A stretch of DNA of 64,000 bases from Luidia sarsii (taxonomy: Eukaryota > Echinodermata > Asteroidea > Paxillosida > Luidiidae), in assembly GCA_949987565.1 (NCBI GenBank), contig OX465104.1, forward strand, positions 26,797,939 to 26,861,938, given 5' to 3'. How positions within the stretch are numbered: position 1 is the first letter of the stretch; every line of letters begins with the position of its first letter. The translations under genes and the position numbers were made by a program. Below, one piece after another: positions 1 to 15,000 of the stretch. The notes below the pieces were generated by a model. That model was not told where the DNA came from, searched no databases, and saw nothing but the letters and a program-made list of their open reading frames with translations.

Positions 1-3000
1 TCAGACAGATGAAGGGTCGTTGCCTTTCCGTGGAAAACCATCAAAAGAAATGTTCTCCAAACTCAGTAACTTTAACACTTGTCGTTAGAGGAACCCTAGA
101 TCTCTTCCTAGGGCGAATTTGAATCTCGTCAGCATCATATTTTATGAAATATTAATTTGCAAACCCTATATTCCTACTCAGTTACTCTCTGCCGTCGACC
201 ATAATGCCAGCGACTGGACAATGGCAGCTCAGAGAAACAGGTAGGGTCGCTCCCTTCTGAAAATGTTTGAATAGAAATTGACTCCGAATTCAGATGTTTT
301 GACTCAGGCCATTCCAGGAATCCTAGGGCTACTTTCAAGCCAATTTTCAAGGATGAAAACCTAAAGAGTAAAACGATATGAACACGCAAGGAATATATCT
401 CTGCCCATCACCTCCAAAATCTGCGAATCAACGTCCGCTCGTATGAATACACAGTTGACACTCAGACAGATGAAGGGTCGTTGCCTTTCCGTGGAAAACC
501 ATCAAAAGAAATGTTTTCCAAACTCAGTAACTTTAACACTTGTCGTTAGAGGAACCCTAGACCTCTTCCTAGGGCGAATTTGAATCTCGTCAGGATCATA
601 TTTAATGAAATATTAATTTGCAAACCCTATCTTCCTACTCAGTTACTCTCTGCCGTCGACCATAATGCCAGCGACTGGACAATGGCAGCTCAGAGAAACA
701 GGTAGGGTCGCTCCCTTCTCCTGAAAATGTTTGAATAGAAATTGACTCCGAATTCAGATGTTTTGACTCAGGCCATTCGAGGAATCCTAGGGCTACTTTC
801 AAGCCAATTTTCAAGGATGAAAACCTAAAATGTAATACGATATGAACACGCAAGGAATATATCTCTGCCCATCACCTCCAAAATCTGCAAATCAACGTCC
901 GCTCGTATGAATACACAGTTAACACTCAGACAGATGAAGGGTCGTTGCCTTTCCGTGGAAAACCATCAAAAGAAATGTTCTCCAAACTCAGTAACTTTAA
1001 CACTTGTTGTTAGAGGAACCCTAGACCTCTTCCTAGGGCGAATTTGAATCATGTCAGCAACATATTTAATGAAATATTAATTTGCAAACCCTATATTCCT
1101 ACTCAGTTACTCTCTGCCGTCGACCATAATGCCAGCGACTGGACAATGGCAGCTCAGAGAAACAGGTAGGGTCGCTCCCTTCTCCTGAAAATGTTTGAAT
1201 AGAAATTGACTCGGAATTCAGATGTTTTGACTCAGGCCACTGGAGGAATCCTAGGGCTACTTTCAGGCCAAGTTTCAAGAACCAAAACCTAAAATGTAAT
1301 ACGATAATACAACTCTAGGAATATATCTCTGCCCATCAGATCAAAAATCTGCGAATCTACGTCCGCTCGTATGAATACAAAGTTGACATTCAGTCAGATG
1401 AAGGGTCGTTGCCTTTCCGTGGAAAACCATCAAAAGAAATGTTCTCCAAACTCAGTAATTTTAACACTTGTCGTTAGAGGAACCCCAGGCCTCTTCCTAG
1501 GGTAAATTTGAATGTCGTCAGCATCATATTTAATGAAATATAATTTGCAAACCCTCTTTTTCGACTCAATCACTCTCTGCCGTCGACCATTATGCCAGCG
1601 ACTGGGCAATGGCAGCTCAGAGAAACAGGTAGGGTCGCTCCCTTCTCCTGAAAATGTTGGAATAGAAACTGACCCCGAATTCAGATGTTTTGACTCAGGC
1701 CACTGGAGGAATCCTAGGGCTACTTTCAAGCCAAGTTTCAAGGATGAAAACCTAAAATGTAAAACGATATGAACACGCAAGGAATATATCTCTGACCATC
1801 ACCTGCAAAATCTGCGAATCAACGTCCGCTCGTATGAATACACAGTTGACACTCAGACAGATGAAGGGTCGTTGCCTTTCCGTGGAAAACCATCAAAAGA
1901 AATGTTCTCCAAACTCAGTCACTTTATCACTTGTCGTTAGAGGAATTCTAGACCTCTTCCTAGGGTAAATTTGAATGTCGTCAGCATCATATTTAATGAA
2001 ATATTAATTTGCAAACCCTCTTTTTCGACTCAGTCACTCTCTGCCGTCGACCATTATGCCAGCGACATGGCAATGGCAGCTCAGAGAAACAGGTAGGGTC
2101 GCTCCCTTCTCCTGAAAATGTTTGAATAGAAACTGACCACGAATTCAGATGTTTTGACTCAGGCCACTGGAGGAATCCTAGGGCTACTTTCAAGCCAAGT
2201 TTCAAGGATGAAAACCTAAAATGTAATACGATATGAACACGCAAGGAATATATCTCTGCCCATCACCTCCAAAATCTGCAAATCAACGTCCGCTCGTATG
2301 AATACACAGTTGACACTCAGACAGATGAAGGGTCGTTGCCTTTCCGTGGAAAACCATCTAAAGAAATGTTCTCCAAACTCAGTAACTTTAACACTTGTCG
2401 TTAGAGGAACCCTAGACCTCTTCCTAGGGCAAATTTGAATCTCGTCAGCATCATATTTAATGAAATATTAATTTGCAAACCCTATCTTCCTACTCAGTTA
2501 CTCTCTGCCGTCGACCATAATGCCAGCGACTGGACAATGGCAGCTCAGAGAAACAGGTAGGGTCGCTCCCTTCTCCTGAAAATGTTTGAATAGAAATTGA
2601 CCCCGAATTCAGAAGTTTTGACTCAGGCCATTCGAGGAATCCTAGGGCTACTTTCAAGCCAAGTTTCAAGAATCAAAACCTAAAATGTAAAACGATATGA
2701 ACACGCAAGGAATATATCTCTGCCCATCACCTCCAAAATCTGCAAATCAACGTCCGCTCGTATGAATACACAGTTGACACTCAGACAGATGAAGGGTCGT
2801 TGCCTTTCCGTGGAAAACCATCAAAAGAAATGTTCTCCAAACTCAGTAATTTTAACACTTGTCGTTAGAGGAACCCTAGACCTCTTCCTAGGGCAAATTT
2901 GAATGTCGTCAGCATCATATTTAATGAAATATTAATTTGCAAACCCTCTTTTTCGACTCATTCACTCTCTGCTGTCGACAATTATGCCAGCGACTGGGCA

Positions 3001-6000
3001 ATGGCAGCTCAGAGAAACAGGTAGGGTCGCTCCCTTCTCCTGAAAATGTTTGAATAGAAATTGACTCGGAATTCAGATGTTTTGACTCAGGCCACTGGAG
3101 GAATCCTAGGGCTACTTTCAGGCCAAGTTTCAAGAACCAAAACCTAAAATGTAATACGATAATACAACTCTAGGAATATATCTCTGCCCATCAGATCAAA
3201 AATCTGCGAATCTACGTCCGCTCGTATGAATACACAGGTGACATTCAGTCAGATGTAGGGTCGTTGCCTTTCCGTGGAAAACCATCAAAAGAAATGTTCT
3301 CCAAACTCAGTAATTTTAACACTTGTCGTTAGAGGAACCCTAGACCTCTTCCTAGGGCAAATTTGAATGTCGTCAGCATCATATTTAATGAAATATTAAT
3401 TTGCAAACCCTCTTTTTCGACTCATTCACTCTCTGCTGTCGACCATTATGCCAGCGACTGGGCAATGGCAGCTCAGAGAAACAGGTAGGGTCGCTCCCTT
3501 CTCCTGAAAATGTTTGAATAGAAACTGACCCCGAATTCAGATGTTTTGACTCAGGCCACTGGAGGAATCCTAGGGCTACTTTCAAGCCAAGTTTCAAGGA
3601 TGAAAACCTAAAATGTAATACGATATGAACACGCAAGGAATATATCTCTGCCCATCACCTCCAAAATCTGCAAATCAACGTCCGCTCGTATGAATACACA
3701 GTTGACACTCAGACAGATGAAGGGTCGTTGCCTTTCCGTGGAAAACCATCTAAAGAAATGTTCTCCAAACTCAGTAACTTTAACACTTGTTGTTAGAGGA
3801 ACCCTAGACCTCTTCCTATGGCGAATTTGAATCATGTCAGCAACATATTTAATGAAATATTAATTTGCAAACCCTATATTCCTACTCAGTTACTCTCTGC
3901 CGTCGACCATAATGCCAGCGACTGGACAATGGCAGCTCAGAGAAACAGGTAGGGTCGCTCCCTTCTCCTGAAAATGTTTGAATAGAAATTGACCCCGAAT
4001 TCAGAAGTTTTGACTCAGGCCATTCGAGGAATCCTAGGGCTACTTTCAAGCCAAGTTTCAAGAATGAAAACCTAAAATGTAATACGATATGAACACGCAA
4101 GGAATATATCTCTGCCCATCACCTCCAAAATCTGCAAATCAACGTCCGCTCGTATGAATACACAGTTGACACTCAGACAGATGAAAGGTCGTTGCCTCTC
4201 CGTGGAAAATCATCAAAAGAAATGTTCTCCAAACTCAGTAACTTTAACACTTGTCGTTAGAGGAACCCTAGACCTCTTCCTAGGGCGAATTTGAATCTCG
4301 TCAGCATCATATTTTATGAAATATTAATTTGCAAACCCTATCTTCCTACTCAGTTACTCTCTGCCGTCGACCATAATGCCACCGACTGGACAATGGCAGC
4401 TCTGAGAAACAGGTAGGGTCGCTCCCTTCTCCTGAAAATGTTTGAATAGAAACTGACCCCGAATTCAGATGTTTTGACTCAGGCTACTGGAAGAATCCTA
4501 GGGCTACTTTCAAGCCAAGTTTCAAGGATGAAAACCTAAAATGTAATACGATATGAACACGCAAGGAATATATCTCTGCCCATCACCTCCAAAATCTGCA
4601 AATCAACGTCCGCTCGTATGAATACACAGTTGACACTCAGACAGATGAAGGGTCGTTGCCTTTCCGTGGAAAACCATCAAAAGAAATGTTCTCCAAACTC
4701 AGTAACTTTAACACTTGTTGTTAGAGGAACCCTAGACCTCTTCCTAGGGCGAATTTGAATCATGTCAGCAACATATTTAATGAAATATTAATTTGCAAAC
4801 CCTATATTCCTAGTCAGTTACTCTCTGCCGTCGACCATAATGCCAGCGACTGGACAATGGCAGCTCAGAGAAACAGGTAGGGTCGCTCCCTTCTCCTGAA
4901 AATGTTTGAATAGAAATTGACCCCGAATTCAGAAGTTTTGACTCAGGCCATTCGAGGAATCCTAGGGCTACTTTCAAGCCAAGTTTCAAGAATCAAAACC
5001 TAAAATGTAAAACGATATGAACACGCAAGGAATATATCTCTGCCCAATACCTCCAAAATCTGCGAATCAACGTCCGCTCGTATGAATACACAGTTGACAC
5101 TCAGACAGATGAAAGGTCGTTGCCTCTCCGTGGAAAATCATCAAAAGAAATGTTCTCCAAACTCAGGAATTTTAACACTTGTCGTTAGAGGAACCCTAGA
5201 CCTCTTCCTAGGGCGAATTTGAATCTCGTCAGCATCATATTTTATGAAATATTAATTTGCAAACCCTATCTTCCTACTCAGTTACTCTCTGCCGTCGACC
5301 ATAATGCCACCGACTGGACAATGGCAGCTCAGAGAAACAGGTAGGGTCGCTCCCTTCTCCTGAAAATGTTGGAATAGAAACTGACCCCGAATTCAGATGT
5401 TTTGACTCAGGCCACTGGAGGAATCCTAAGGCTACTTTCAAGCCAAGTTTCAAGGATGAAAACCTAAAATGTAAAACGATATGAACACGCAAGGAATATA
5501 TCTCTGACCATCACCTACAAAATCTGCGAATCAACGTCCGCTCGTATGAATACACAGTTGACATTCAGTCAGATGAAGGGTCGTTGCCTCTCCGTGGAAA
5601 ATCATCAAAAGAAATGTTCTCCAAACTCAGTAACTTTAACACTTGTCGTTAGAGGAACCCTAGACCTCTTCCTAGGGCGAATTTGAATCTCGTCAGCATC
5701 ATATTTTATGAAATATTAATTTGCAAACCGTATATTCCTACTCAGTTACTCTCTGCCGTCGACCATAATGCCAGCGACTGGACAATGGCAGCTCAGAGAA
5801 ACAGGTAGGGTCGCTCCCTTCTCCTGAAAATGTTTGAATAGAAATTGACTCGGAATTCAGATGTTTTGACTCAGGCCACTGGAGGAATCCTAGGGCTACT
5901 TTCAGGCCAAGTTTCAAGAACCAAAACCTAAAATGTAATACGATAATACAACTCTAGGAATATATCTCTGCCCATCAGATCAAAAATCTGCGAATCTACG

Positions 6001-9000
6001 TCCGCTCGTATGAATACACAGGTGACATTCAGTCAGATGAAGGGTCGTTGCCTTTCCGTGGAAAACCATCAAAAGAAATGTTCTCCAAACTCAGTAATTT
6101 TAACACTTGTCGTTAGAGGAACCCTAGACCTCTTCCTAGGGCAAATTTGAATGTCGTCAGCATCATATTTAATGAAATATTAATTTGCAAACCCTCTTTT
6201 TCGACTCATTCACTCTCTGCTGTCGACCATTATGCCAGCGACTGGGCAATGGCAGCTCAGAGAAACAGGTAGGGTCGCTCCCTTCTCCTGAAAATGTTTG
6301 AATAGAAACTGACCCCGAATTCAGATGTTTTGACTCAGGCCACTGGAGGAATCCTAGGGCTACTTTCAAGCCAAGTTTCAAGGATGAAAACCTAAAATGT
6401 AATACGATATGAACACGCAAGGAATATATCTCTGCCCATCACCTCCAAAATCTGCAAATCAACGTCCGCTCGTATGAATACACAGTTGACACTCAGACAG
6501 ATGAAGGGTCGTTGCCTTTCCGTGGAAAACCATCTAAAGAAATGTTCTCCAAACTCAGTAACTTTAACACTTGTTGTTAGAGGAACCCTAGACCTCTTCC
6601 TATGGCGAATTTGAATCATGTCAGCAACATATTTAATGAAATATTAATTTGCAAACCCTATATTCCTACTCAGTTACTCTCTGCCGTCGACCATAATGCC
6701 AGCGACTGGACAATGGCAGCTCAGAGAAACAGGTAGGGTCGCTCCCTTCTCCTGAAAATGTTTGAATAGAAATTGACCCCGAATTCAGAAGTTTTGACTC
6801 AGGCCATTCGAGGAATCCTAGGGCTACTTTCAAGCCAAGTTTCAAGAATCAAAACCTAAAATGTAAAACGATATGAACACGCAAGGAATATATCTCTGCC
6901 CATCACCTCCAAAATCTGCGAATCAACGTCCGCTCGTATGAATACACAGTTGACACTCAGACAGATGAAAGGTCGTTGCCTCTCCGTGGAAAATCATCAA
7001 AAGAAATGTTCTCCAAACTCAGTAACTTTAACACTTGTCGTTAGAGGAACCCTAGACCTCTTCCTAGGGCGAATTTGAATCTCGTCAGCATCATATTTTA
7101 TGAAATATTAATTTGCAAACCCTATCTTCCTACTCAGTTACTCTCTGCCGTCGACCATAATGCCACCGACTGGACAATGGCAGCTCTGAGAAACAGGTAG
7201 GGTCGCTCCCTTCTCCTGAAAATGTTTGAATAGAAACTGACCCCGAATTCAGATGTTTTGACTCAGGCTACTGGAAGAATCCTAGGGCTACTTTCAAGCC
7301 AAGTTTCAAGGATGAAAACCTAAAATGTAATACGATATGAACACGCAAGGAATATATCTCTGCCCATCACCTCCAAAATCTGCAAATCAACGTCCGCTCG
7401 TATGAATACACAGTTGACACTCAGACAGATGAAGGGTCGTTGCCTTTCCGTGGAAAACCATCAAAAGAAATGTTCTCCAAACTCAGTAACTTTAACACTT
7501 GTTGTTAGAGGAACCCTAGACCTCTTCCTAGGGCGAATTTGAATCATGTCAGCAACATATTTAATGAAATATTAATTTGCAAACCCTATATTCCTAGTCA
7601 GTTACTCTCTGCCGTCGACCATAATGCCAGCGACTGGACAATGGCAGCTCAGAGAAACAGGTAGGGTCGCTCCCTTCTCCTGAAAATGTTTGAATAGAAA
7701 TTGACCCCGAATTCAGAAGTTTTGACTCAGGCCATTCGAGGAATCCTAGGGCTACTTTCAAGCCAAGTTTCAAGAATCAAAACCTAAAATGTAAAACGAT
7801 ATGAACACGCAAGGAATATATCTCTGCCCAATACCTCCAAAATCTGCGAATCAACGTCCGCTCGTATGAATACACAGTTGACACTCAGACAGATGAAAGG
7901 TCGTTGCCTCTCCGTGGAAAATCATCAAAAGAAATGTTCTCCAAACTCAGTAACTTTAACACTTGTCGTTAGAGGAACCCTAGACCTCTTCCTAGGGCGA
8001 ATTTGAATCTCGTCAGCATCATATTTTATGAAATATTAATTTGCAAACCGTATATTCCTACTCAGTTACTCTCTGCCGTCGACCATAATGCCAGCGACTG
8101 GACAATGGCTGCTCAGAGAAACAGGTAGGGTCGCTCCCTTCTCCTGAAAATGTTTGAATAGAAATTGACTCGGAATTCAGATGTTTTGACTCAGGCCACT
8201 GGAGGAATCCTAGGGCTACTTTCAGGCCAAGTTTCAAGAACCAAAACCTAAAATGTAATACGATAATACAACTCTAGGAATATATCTCTGCCCATCAGAT
8301 CAAAAATCTGCGAATCTACGTCCGCTCGTATGAATACACAGGTGACATTCAGTCAGATGAAGGGTCGTTGCCTTTCCGTGGAAAACCATCAAAAGAAATG
8401 TTCTCCAAACTCAGTAATTTTAACACTTGTCGTTAGAGGAACCCTAGACCTCTTCCTAGGGCAAATTTGAATGTCGTCAGCATCATATTTAATGAAATAT
8501 TAATTTGCAAACCCTCTTTTTCGACTCATTCACTCTCTGCTGTCGACCATTATGCCAGCGACTGGGCAATGGCAGCTCAGAGAAACAGGTAGGGTCGCTC
8601 CCTTCTCCTGAAAATGTTTGAATAGAAACTGACCCCGAATTCAGATGTTTTGACTCAGGCCACTGGAGGAATCCTAGGGCTACTTTCAAGCCAAGTTTCA
8701 AGGATGAAAACCTAAAATGTAATACGATATGAACACGCAAGGAATATATCTCTGCCCATCAGATCAAAAATCTGCAAATCAACGTCCGCTCGTATGAATA
8801 CACAGTTGACACTCAGACAGATGAAGGGTCGTTGCCTTTCCGTGGAAAACCATCAAAAGAAATGTTCTCCAAACTCAGTAACTTTAACACTTGTTGTTAG
8901 AGGAACCCTAGACCTCTTCCTATGGCGAATTTGAATCATGTCAGCAACATATTTAATGAAATATTAATTTGCAAACCCTATATTCCTACTCAGTTACTCT

Positions 9001-10679
9001 CTGCCGTCGACCATAATGCCAGCGACTGGACAATGGCAGCTCAGAGAAACAGGTAGGGTCGCTCCCTTCTCCTGAAAATGTTTGAATAGAAATTGACCCC
9101 GAATTCAGAAGTTTTGACTCAGGCCATTCAAGGAATCCTAGGGCTACTTTCAAGCCAAGTTTCAAGAATCAAAACCTAAAATGTAAAACGATATGAACAC
9201 GCAAGGAATATATCTCTGCCCATCACCTCCAAAATCTGCGAATCAACGTCCGCTCGTATGAATACACAGTTGACACTCAGACAGATGAAAGGTCGTTGCC
9301 TCTCCGTGGAAAATCATCAAAAGAAATGTTCTCCAAACTCAGGAATTTTAACACTTGTCGTTAGAGGAACCCTAGACCTCTTCCTAGGGCGAATTTGAAT
9401 CTCGTCAGCATCATATTTTATGAAATATTAATTTGCAAACCCTATCTTCCTACTCAGTTACTCTCTGCCGTCGACCATAATGCCACCGACTGGACAATGG
9501 CAGCTCAGAGAAACAGGTAGGGTCGCTCCCTTCTCCTGAAAATGTTGGAATAGAAACTGACCCCGAATTCAGATGTTTTGACTCAGGCCACTGGAGGAAT
9601 CCTAAGGCTACTTTCAAGCCAAGTTTCAAGGATGAAAACCTAAAATGTAAAACGATATGAACACGCAAGGAATATATCTCTGACCATCACCTACAAAATC
9701 TGCGAATCAACGTCCGCTCGTATGAATACACAGTTGACATTCAGTCAGATGAAGGGTCGTTGCCTCTCCGTGGAAAATCATCAAAAGAAATGTTCTCCAA
9801 ACTCAGTAACTTTAACACTTGTCGTTAGAGGAACCCTAGACCTCTTCCTAGGGCGAATTTGAATCTCGTCAGCATCATATTTTATGAAATATTAATTTGC
9901 AAACCGTATATTCCTACTCAGTTACTCTCTGCCGTCGACCATAATGCCAGCGACTGGACAATGGCAGCTCAGAGAAACAGGTAGGGTCGCTCCCTTCTCC
10001 TGAAAATGTTTGAATAGAAATTGACTCGGAATTCAGATGTTTTGACTCAGGCCACTGGAGGAATCCTAGGGCTACTTTCAGGCCAAGTTTCAAGAACCAA
10101 AACCTAAAATGTAATACGATAATACAACTCTAGGAATATATCTCTGCCCATCAGATCAAAAATCTGCGAATCTACGTCCGCTCGTATGAATACACAGGTG
10201 ACATTCAGTCAGATGAAGGGTCGTTGCCTTTCCGTGGAAAACCATCAAAAGAAATGTTCTCCAAACTCAGTAATTTTAACACTTGTCGTTAGAGGAACCC
10301 TAGACCTCTTCCTAGGGCAAATTTGAATGTCGTCAGCATCATATTTAATGAAATATTAATTTGCAAACCCTCTTTTTCGACTCATTCACTCTCTGCTGTC
10401 GACCATTATGCCAGCGACTGGGCAATGGCAGCTCAGAGAAACAGGTAGGGTCGCTCCCTTCTCCTGAAAATGTTTGAATAGAAACTGACCCCGAATTCAG
10501 ATGTTTTGACTCAGGCCACTGGAGGAATCCTAGGGCTACTTTCAAGCCAAGTTTCAAGGATGAAAACCTAAAATGTAATACGATATGAACACGCAAGGAA
10601 TATATCTCTGCCCATCACCTCCAAAATCTGCAAATCAACGTCCGCTCGTATGAATACACAGTTGACACTCAGACAGATG

Positions 10680-10960
10680 AAGGGTCGTTGCCTTTCCGTG
10701 GAAAACCATCTAAAGAAATGTTCTCCAAACTCAGTAACTTTAACACTTGTCGTTAGAGGAACCCTAGACCTCTTCCTAGGGCGAATTTGAATCTCGTCAG
10801 CATCATATTTTATGAAATATTAATTTGCAAACCCTATCTTCCTACTCAGTTACTCTCTGCCGTCGACCATAATGCCACCGACTGGACAATGGCAGCTCAG
10901 AGAAACAGGTAGGGTCGCTCCCTTCTCCTGAAAATGTTTGAATAGAAACTGACCCCGAAT
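10680..10960 (+). repeat. Chimeric A monomer in the trimer variant
   Basis: The left part (ccatctaaagaaatg, then cagtaactttaac) belongs to the subtype that normally leads into the cttgttgttag / cctatggcg monomer. After about 10,745 the sequence instead follows the cgaatttgaatctcg / cctaaggctac subtype. The switch coincides with the loss of monomers that makes this unit a trimer, so it is probably the crossover point. Confidence 0.6.
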
Positions 10961-11504
10961 TCAGATGTTTTGACTCAGGCCACTGGAGGAATCCTAAGGC
11001 TACTTTCAAGCCAAGTTTCAAGGATGAAAACCTAAAATGTAAAACGATATGAACACGCAAGGAATATATCTCTGACCATCACCTACAAAATCTGCGAATC
11101 AACGTCCGCTCGTATGAATACACAGTTGACATTCAGTCAGATGAAGGGTCGTTGCCTCTCCGTGGAAAATCATCAAAAGAAATGTTCTCCAAACTCAGTA
11201 ACTTTAACACTTGTCGTTAGAGGAACCCTAGACCTCTTCCTAGGGCGAATTTGAATCTCGTCAGCATCATATTTTATGAAATATTAATTTGCAAACCGTA
11301 TATTCCTACTCAGTTACTCTCTGCCGTCGACCATAATGCCAGCGACTGGACAATGGCAGCTCAGAGAAACAGGTAGGGTCGCTCCCTTCTCCTGAAAATG
11401 TTTGAATAGAAATTGACTCGGAATTCAGATGTTTTGACTCAGGCCACTGGAGGAATCCTAGGGCTACTTTCAGGCCAAGTTTCAAGAACCAAAACCTAAA
11501 ATGT

Positions 11505-12030
11505 AATACGATAATACAACTCTAGGAATATATCTCTGCCCATCACCTCCAAAATCTGCAAATCAACGTCCGCTCGTATGAATACACAGTTGACACTCAG
11601 ACAGATGAAGGGTCGTTGCCTTTCCGTGGAAAACCATCTAAAGAAATGTTCTCCAAACTCAGTAATTTTAACACTTGTCGTTAGAGGAACCCTAGACCTC
11701 TTCCTAGGGCAAATTTGAATGTCGTCAGCATCATATTTAATGAAATATTAATTTGCAAACCCTCTTTTTCGACTCATTCACTCTCTGCTGTCGACCATTA
11801 TGCCAGCGACTGGGCAATGGCAGCTCAGAGAAACAGGTAGGGTCGCTCCCTTCTCCTGAAAATGTTTGAATAGAAACTGACCCCGAATTCAGATGTTTTG
11901 ACTCAGGCCACTGGAGGAATCCTAGGGCTACTTTCAAGCCAAGTTTCAAGGATGAAAACCTAAAATGTAATACGATATGAACACGCAAGGAATATATCTC
12001 TGCCCATCAGATCAAAAATCTGCAAATCAA
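11505..12030 (+). repeat. A monomers with conversion-like tracts
   Basis: At 11,505-11,535 the monomer is the ataatacaactctagg subtype, but 11,542 to about 11,655 carries variants of the other subtype (cacctccaaaatctgc, cagttgacactcag, ccatctaaag). It then returns to cagtaatttt of the first subtype. About one monomer later, near 12,007, the other subtype carries the first subtype's cagatcaaaaatctg stretch over about 15 bp. The near 12,007 hybrid also occurs at about 8,757. Confidence 0.6.
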
Positions 12031-15000
12031 CGTCCGCTCGTATGAATACACAGTTGACACTCAGACAGATGAAGGGTCGTTGCCTTTCCGTGGAAAACCA
12101 TCAAAAGAAATGTTCTCCAAACTCAGTAACTTTAACACTTGTTGTTAGAGGAACCCTAGACCTCTTCCTATGGCGAATTTGAATCATGTCAGCAACATAT
12201 TTAATGAAATATTAATTTGCAAACCCTATATTCCTACTCAGTTACTCTCTGCCGTCGACCATAATGCCAGCGACTGGACAATGGCAGCTCAGAGAAACAG
12301 GTAGGGTCGCTCCCTTCTCCTGAAAATGTTTCAATAGAAATTGACCCCGAATTCAGAAGTTTTGACTCAGGCCATTCGAGGAATCCTAGGGCTACTTTCA
12401 AGCCAAGTTTCAAGAATCAAAACCTAAAATGTAAAACGATATGAACACGCAAGGAATATATCTCTGCCCATCACCTCCAAAATCTGCGAATCAACGTCCG
12501 CTCGTATGAATACACAGTTGACACTCAGACAGATGAAAGGTCGTTGCCTCTCCGTGGAAAATCATCAAAAGAAATGTTCTCCAAACTCAGGAATTTTAAC
12601 ACTTGTCGTTAGAGGAACCCTAGACCTCTTCCTAGGGCGAATTTGAATCTCGTCAGCATCATATTTTATGAAATATTAATTTGCAAACCCTATCTTCCTA
12701 CTCAGTTACTCTCTGCCGTCGACCATAATGCCACCGACTGGACAATGGCAGCTCAGAGAAACAGGTAGGGTCGCTCCCTTCTCCTGAAAATGTTGGAATA
12801 GAAACTGACCCCGAATTCAGATGTTTTGACTCAGGCCACTGGAGGAATCCTAAGGCTACTTTCAAGCCAAGTTTCAAGGATGAAAACCTAAAATGTAAAA
12901 CGATATGAACACGCAAGGAATATATCTCTGACCATCACCTACAAAATCTGCGAATCAACGTCCGCTCGTATGAATACACAGTTGACATTCAGTCAGATGA
13001 AGGGTCGTTGCCTCTCCGTGGAAAATCATCAAAAGAAATGTTCTCCAAACTCAGTAACTTTAACACTTGTCGTTAGAGGAACCCTAGACCTCTTCCTAGG
13101 GCGAATTTGAATCTCGTCAGCATCATATTTTATGAAATATTAATTTGCAAACCGTATATTCCTACTCAGTTACTCTCTGCCGTCGACCATAATGCCAGCG
13201 ACTGGACAATGGCAGCTCAGAGAAACAGGTAGGGTCGCTCCCTTCTCCTGAAAATGTTTGAATAGAAATTGACTCGGAATTCAGATGTTTTGACTCAGGC
13301 CACTGGAGGAATCCTAGGGCTACTTTCAGGCCAAGTTTCAAGAACCAAAACCTAAAATGTAATACGATAATACAACTCTAGGAATATATCTCTGCCCATC
13401 AGATCAAAAATCTGCGAATCTACGTCCGCTCGTATGAATACACAGGTGACATTCAGTCAGATGAAGGGTCGTTGCCTTTCCGTGGAAAACCATCAAAAGA
13501 AATGTTCTCCAAACTCAGTAATTTTAACACTTGTCGTTAGAGGAACCCTAGACCTCTTCCTAGGGCAAATTTGAATGTCGTCAGCATCATATTTAATGAA
13601 ATATTAATTTGCAAACCCTCTTTTTCGACTCATTCACTCTCTGCTGTCGACCATTATGCCAGCGACTGGGCAATGGCAGCTCAGAGAAACAGGTAGGGTC
13701 GCGCCCTTCTCCTGAAAATGTTTGAATAGAAACTGACCCCGAATTCAGATGTTTTGACTCAGGCCACTGGAGGAATCCTAGGGCTACTTTCAAGCCAAGT
13801 TTCAAGGATGAAAACCTAAAATGTAATACGATATGAACACGCAAGGAATATATCTCTGCCCATCACCTCCAAAATCTGCAAATCAACGTCCGCTCGTATG
13901 AATACACAGTTGACACTCAGACAGATGAAGGGTCGTTGCCTTTCCGTGGAAAACCATCTAAAGAAATGTTCTCCAAACTCAGTAACTTTAACACTTGTTG
14001 TTAGAGGAACCCTAGACCTCTTCCTATGGCGAATTTGAATCATGTCAGCAACATATTTAATGAAATATTAATTTGCAAACCCTATATTCCTACTCAGTTA
14101 CTCTCTGCCGTCGACCATAATGCCAGCGACTGGACAATGGCAGCTCAGAGAAACAGGTAGGGTCGCTCCCTTCTCCTGAAAATGTTTGAATAGAAATTGA
14201 CCCCGAATTCAGAAGTTTTGACTCAGGCCATTCGAGGAATCCTAGGGCTACTTTCAAGCCAAGTTTCAAGAATCAAAACCTAAAATGTAAAACGATATGA
14301 ACACGCAAGGAATATATCTCTGCCCATCACCTCCAAAATCTGCGAATCAACGTCCGCTCGTATGAATACACAGTTGACACTCAGACAGATGAAAGGTCGT
14401 TGCCTCTCCGTGGAAAATCATCAAAAGAAATGTTCTCCAAACTCAGTAACTTTAACACTTGTCGTTAGAGGAACCCTAGACCTCTTCCTAGGGCGAATTT
14501 GAATCTCGTCAGCATCATATTTTATGAAATATTAATTTGCAAACCCTATCTTCCTACTCAGTTACTCTCTGCCGTCGACCATAATGCCACCGACTGGACA
14601 ATGGCAGCTCAGAGAAACAGGTAGGGTCGCTCCCTTCTCCTGAAAATGTTGGAATAGAAACTGACCCCGAATTCAGATGTTTTGACTCAGGCCACTGGAG
14701 GAATCCTAAGGCTACTTTCAAGCCAAGTTTCAAGGATGAAAACCTAAAATGTAAAACGATATGAACACGCAAGGAATATATCTCTGACCATCACCTACAA
14801 AATCTGCGAATCAACGTCCGCTCGTATGAATACACAGTTGACATTCAGTCAGATGAAGGGTCGTTGCCTCTCCGTGGAAAATCATCAAAAGAAATGTTCT
14901 CCAAACTCAGTAACTTTAACACTTGTCGTTAGAGGAACCCTAGACCTCTTCCTAGGGCGAATTTGAATCTCGTCAGCATCATATTTTATGAAATATTAAT

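Noticed and set aside
1512..1772. Plus-strand frames of 60-86 codons in A (also near 15,928, 22,078, 29,724, 30,188 and 43,828)
   Set aside because: They lie on the same satellite bases as the minus-strand frame, appear or vanish with single substitutions, and show no known motif.
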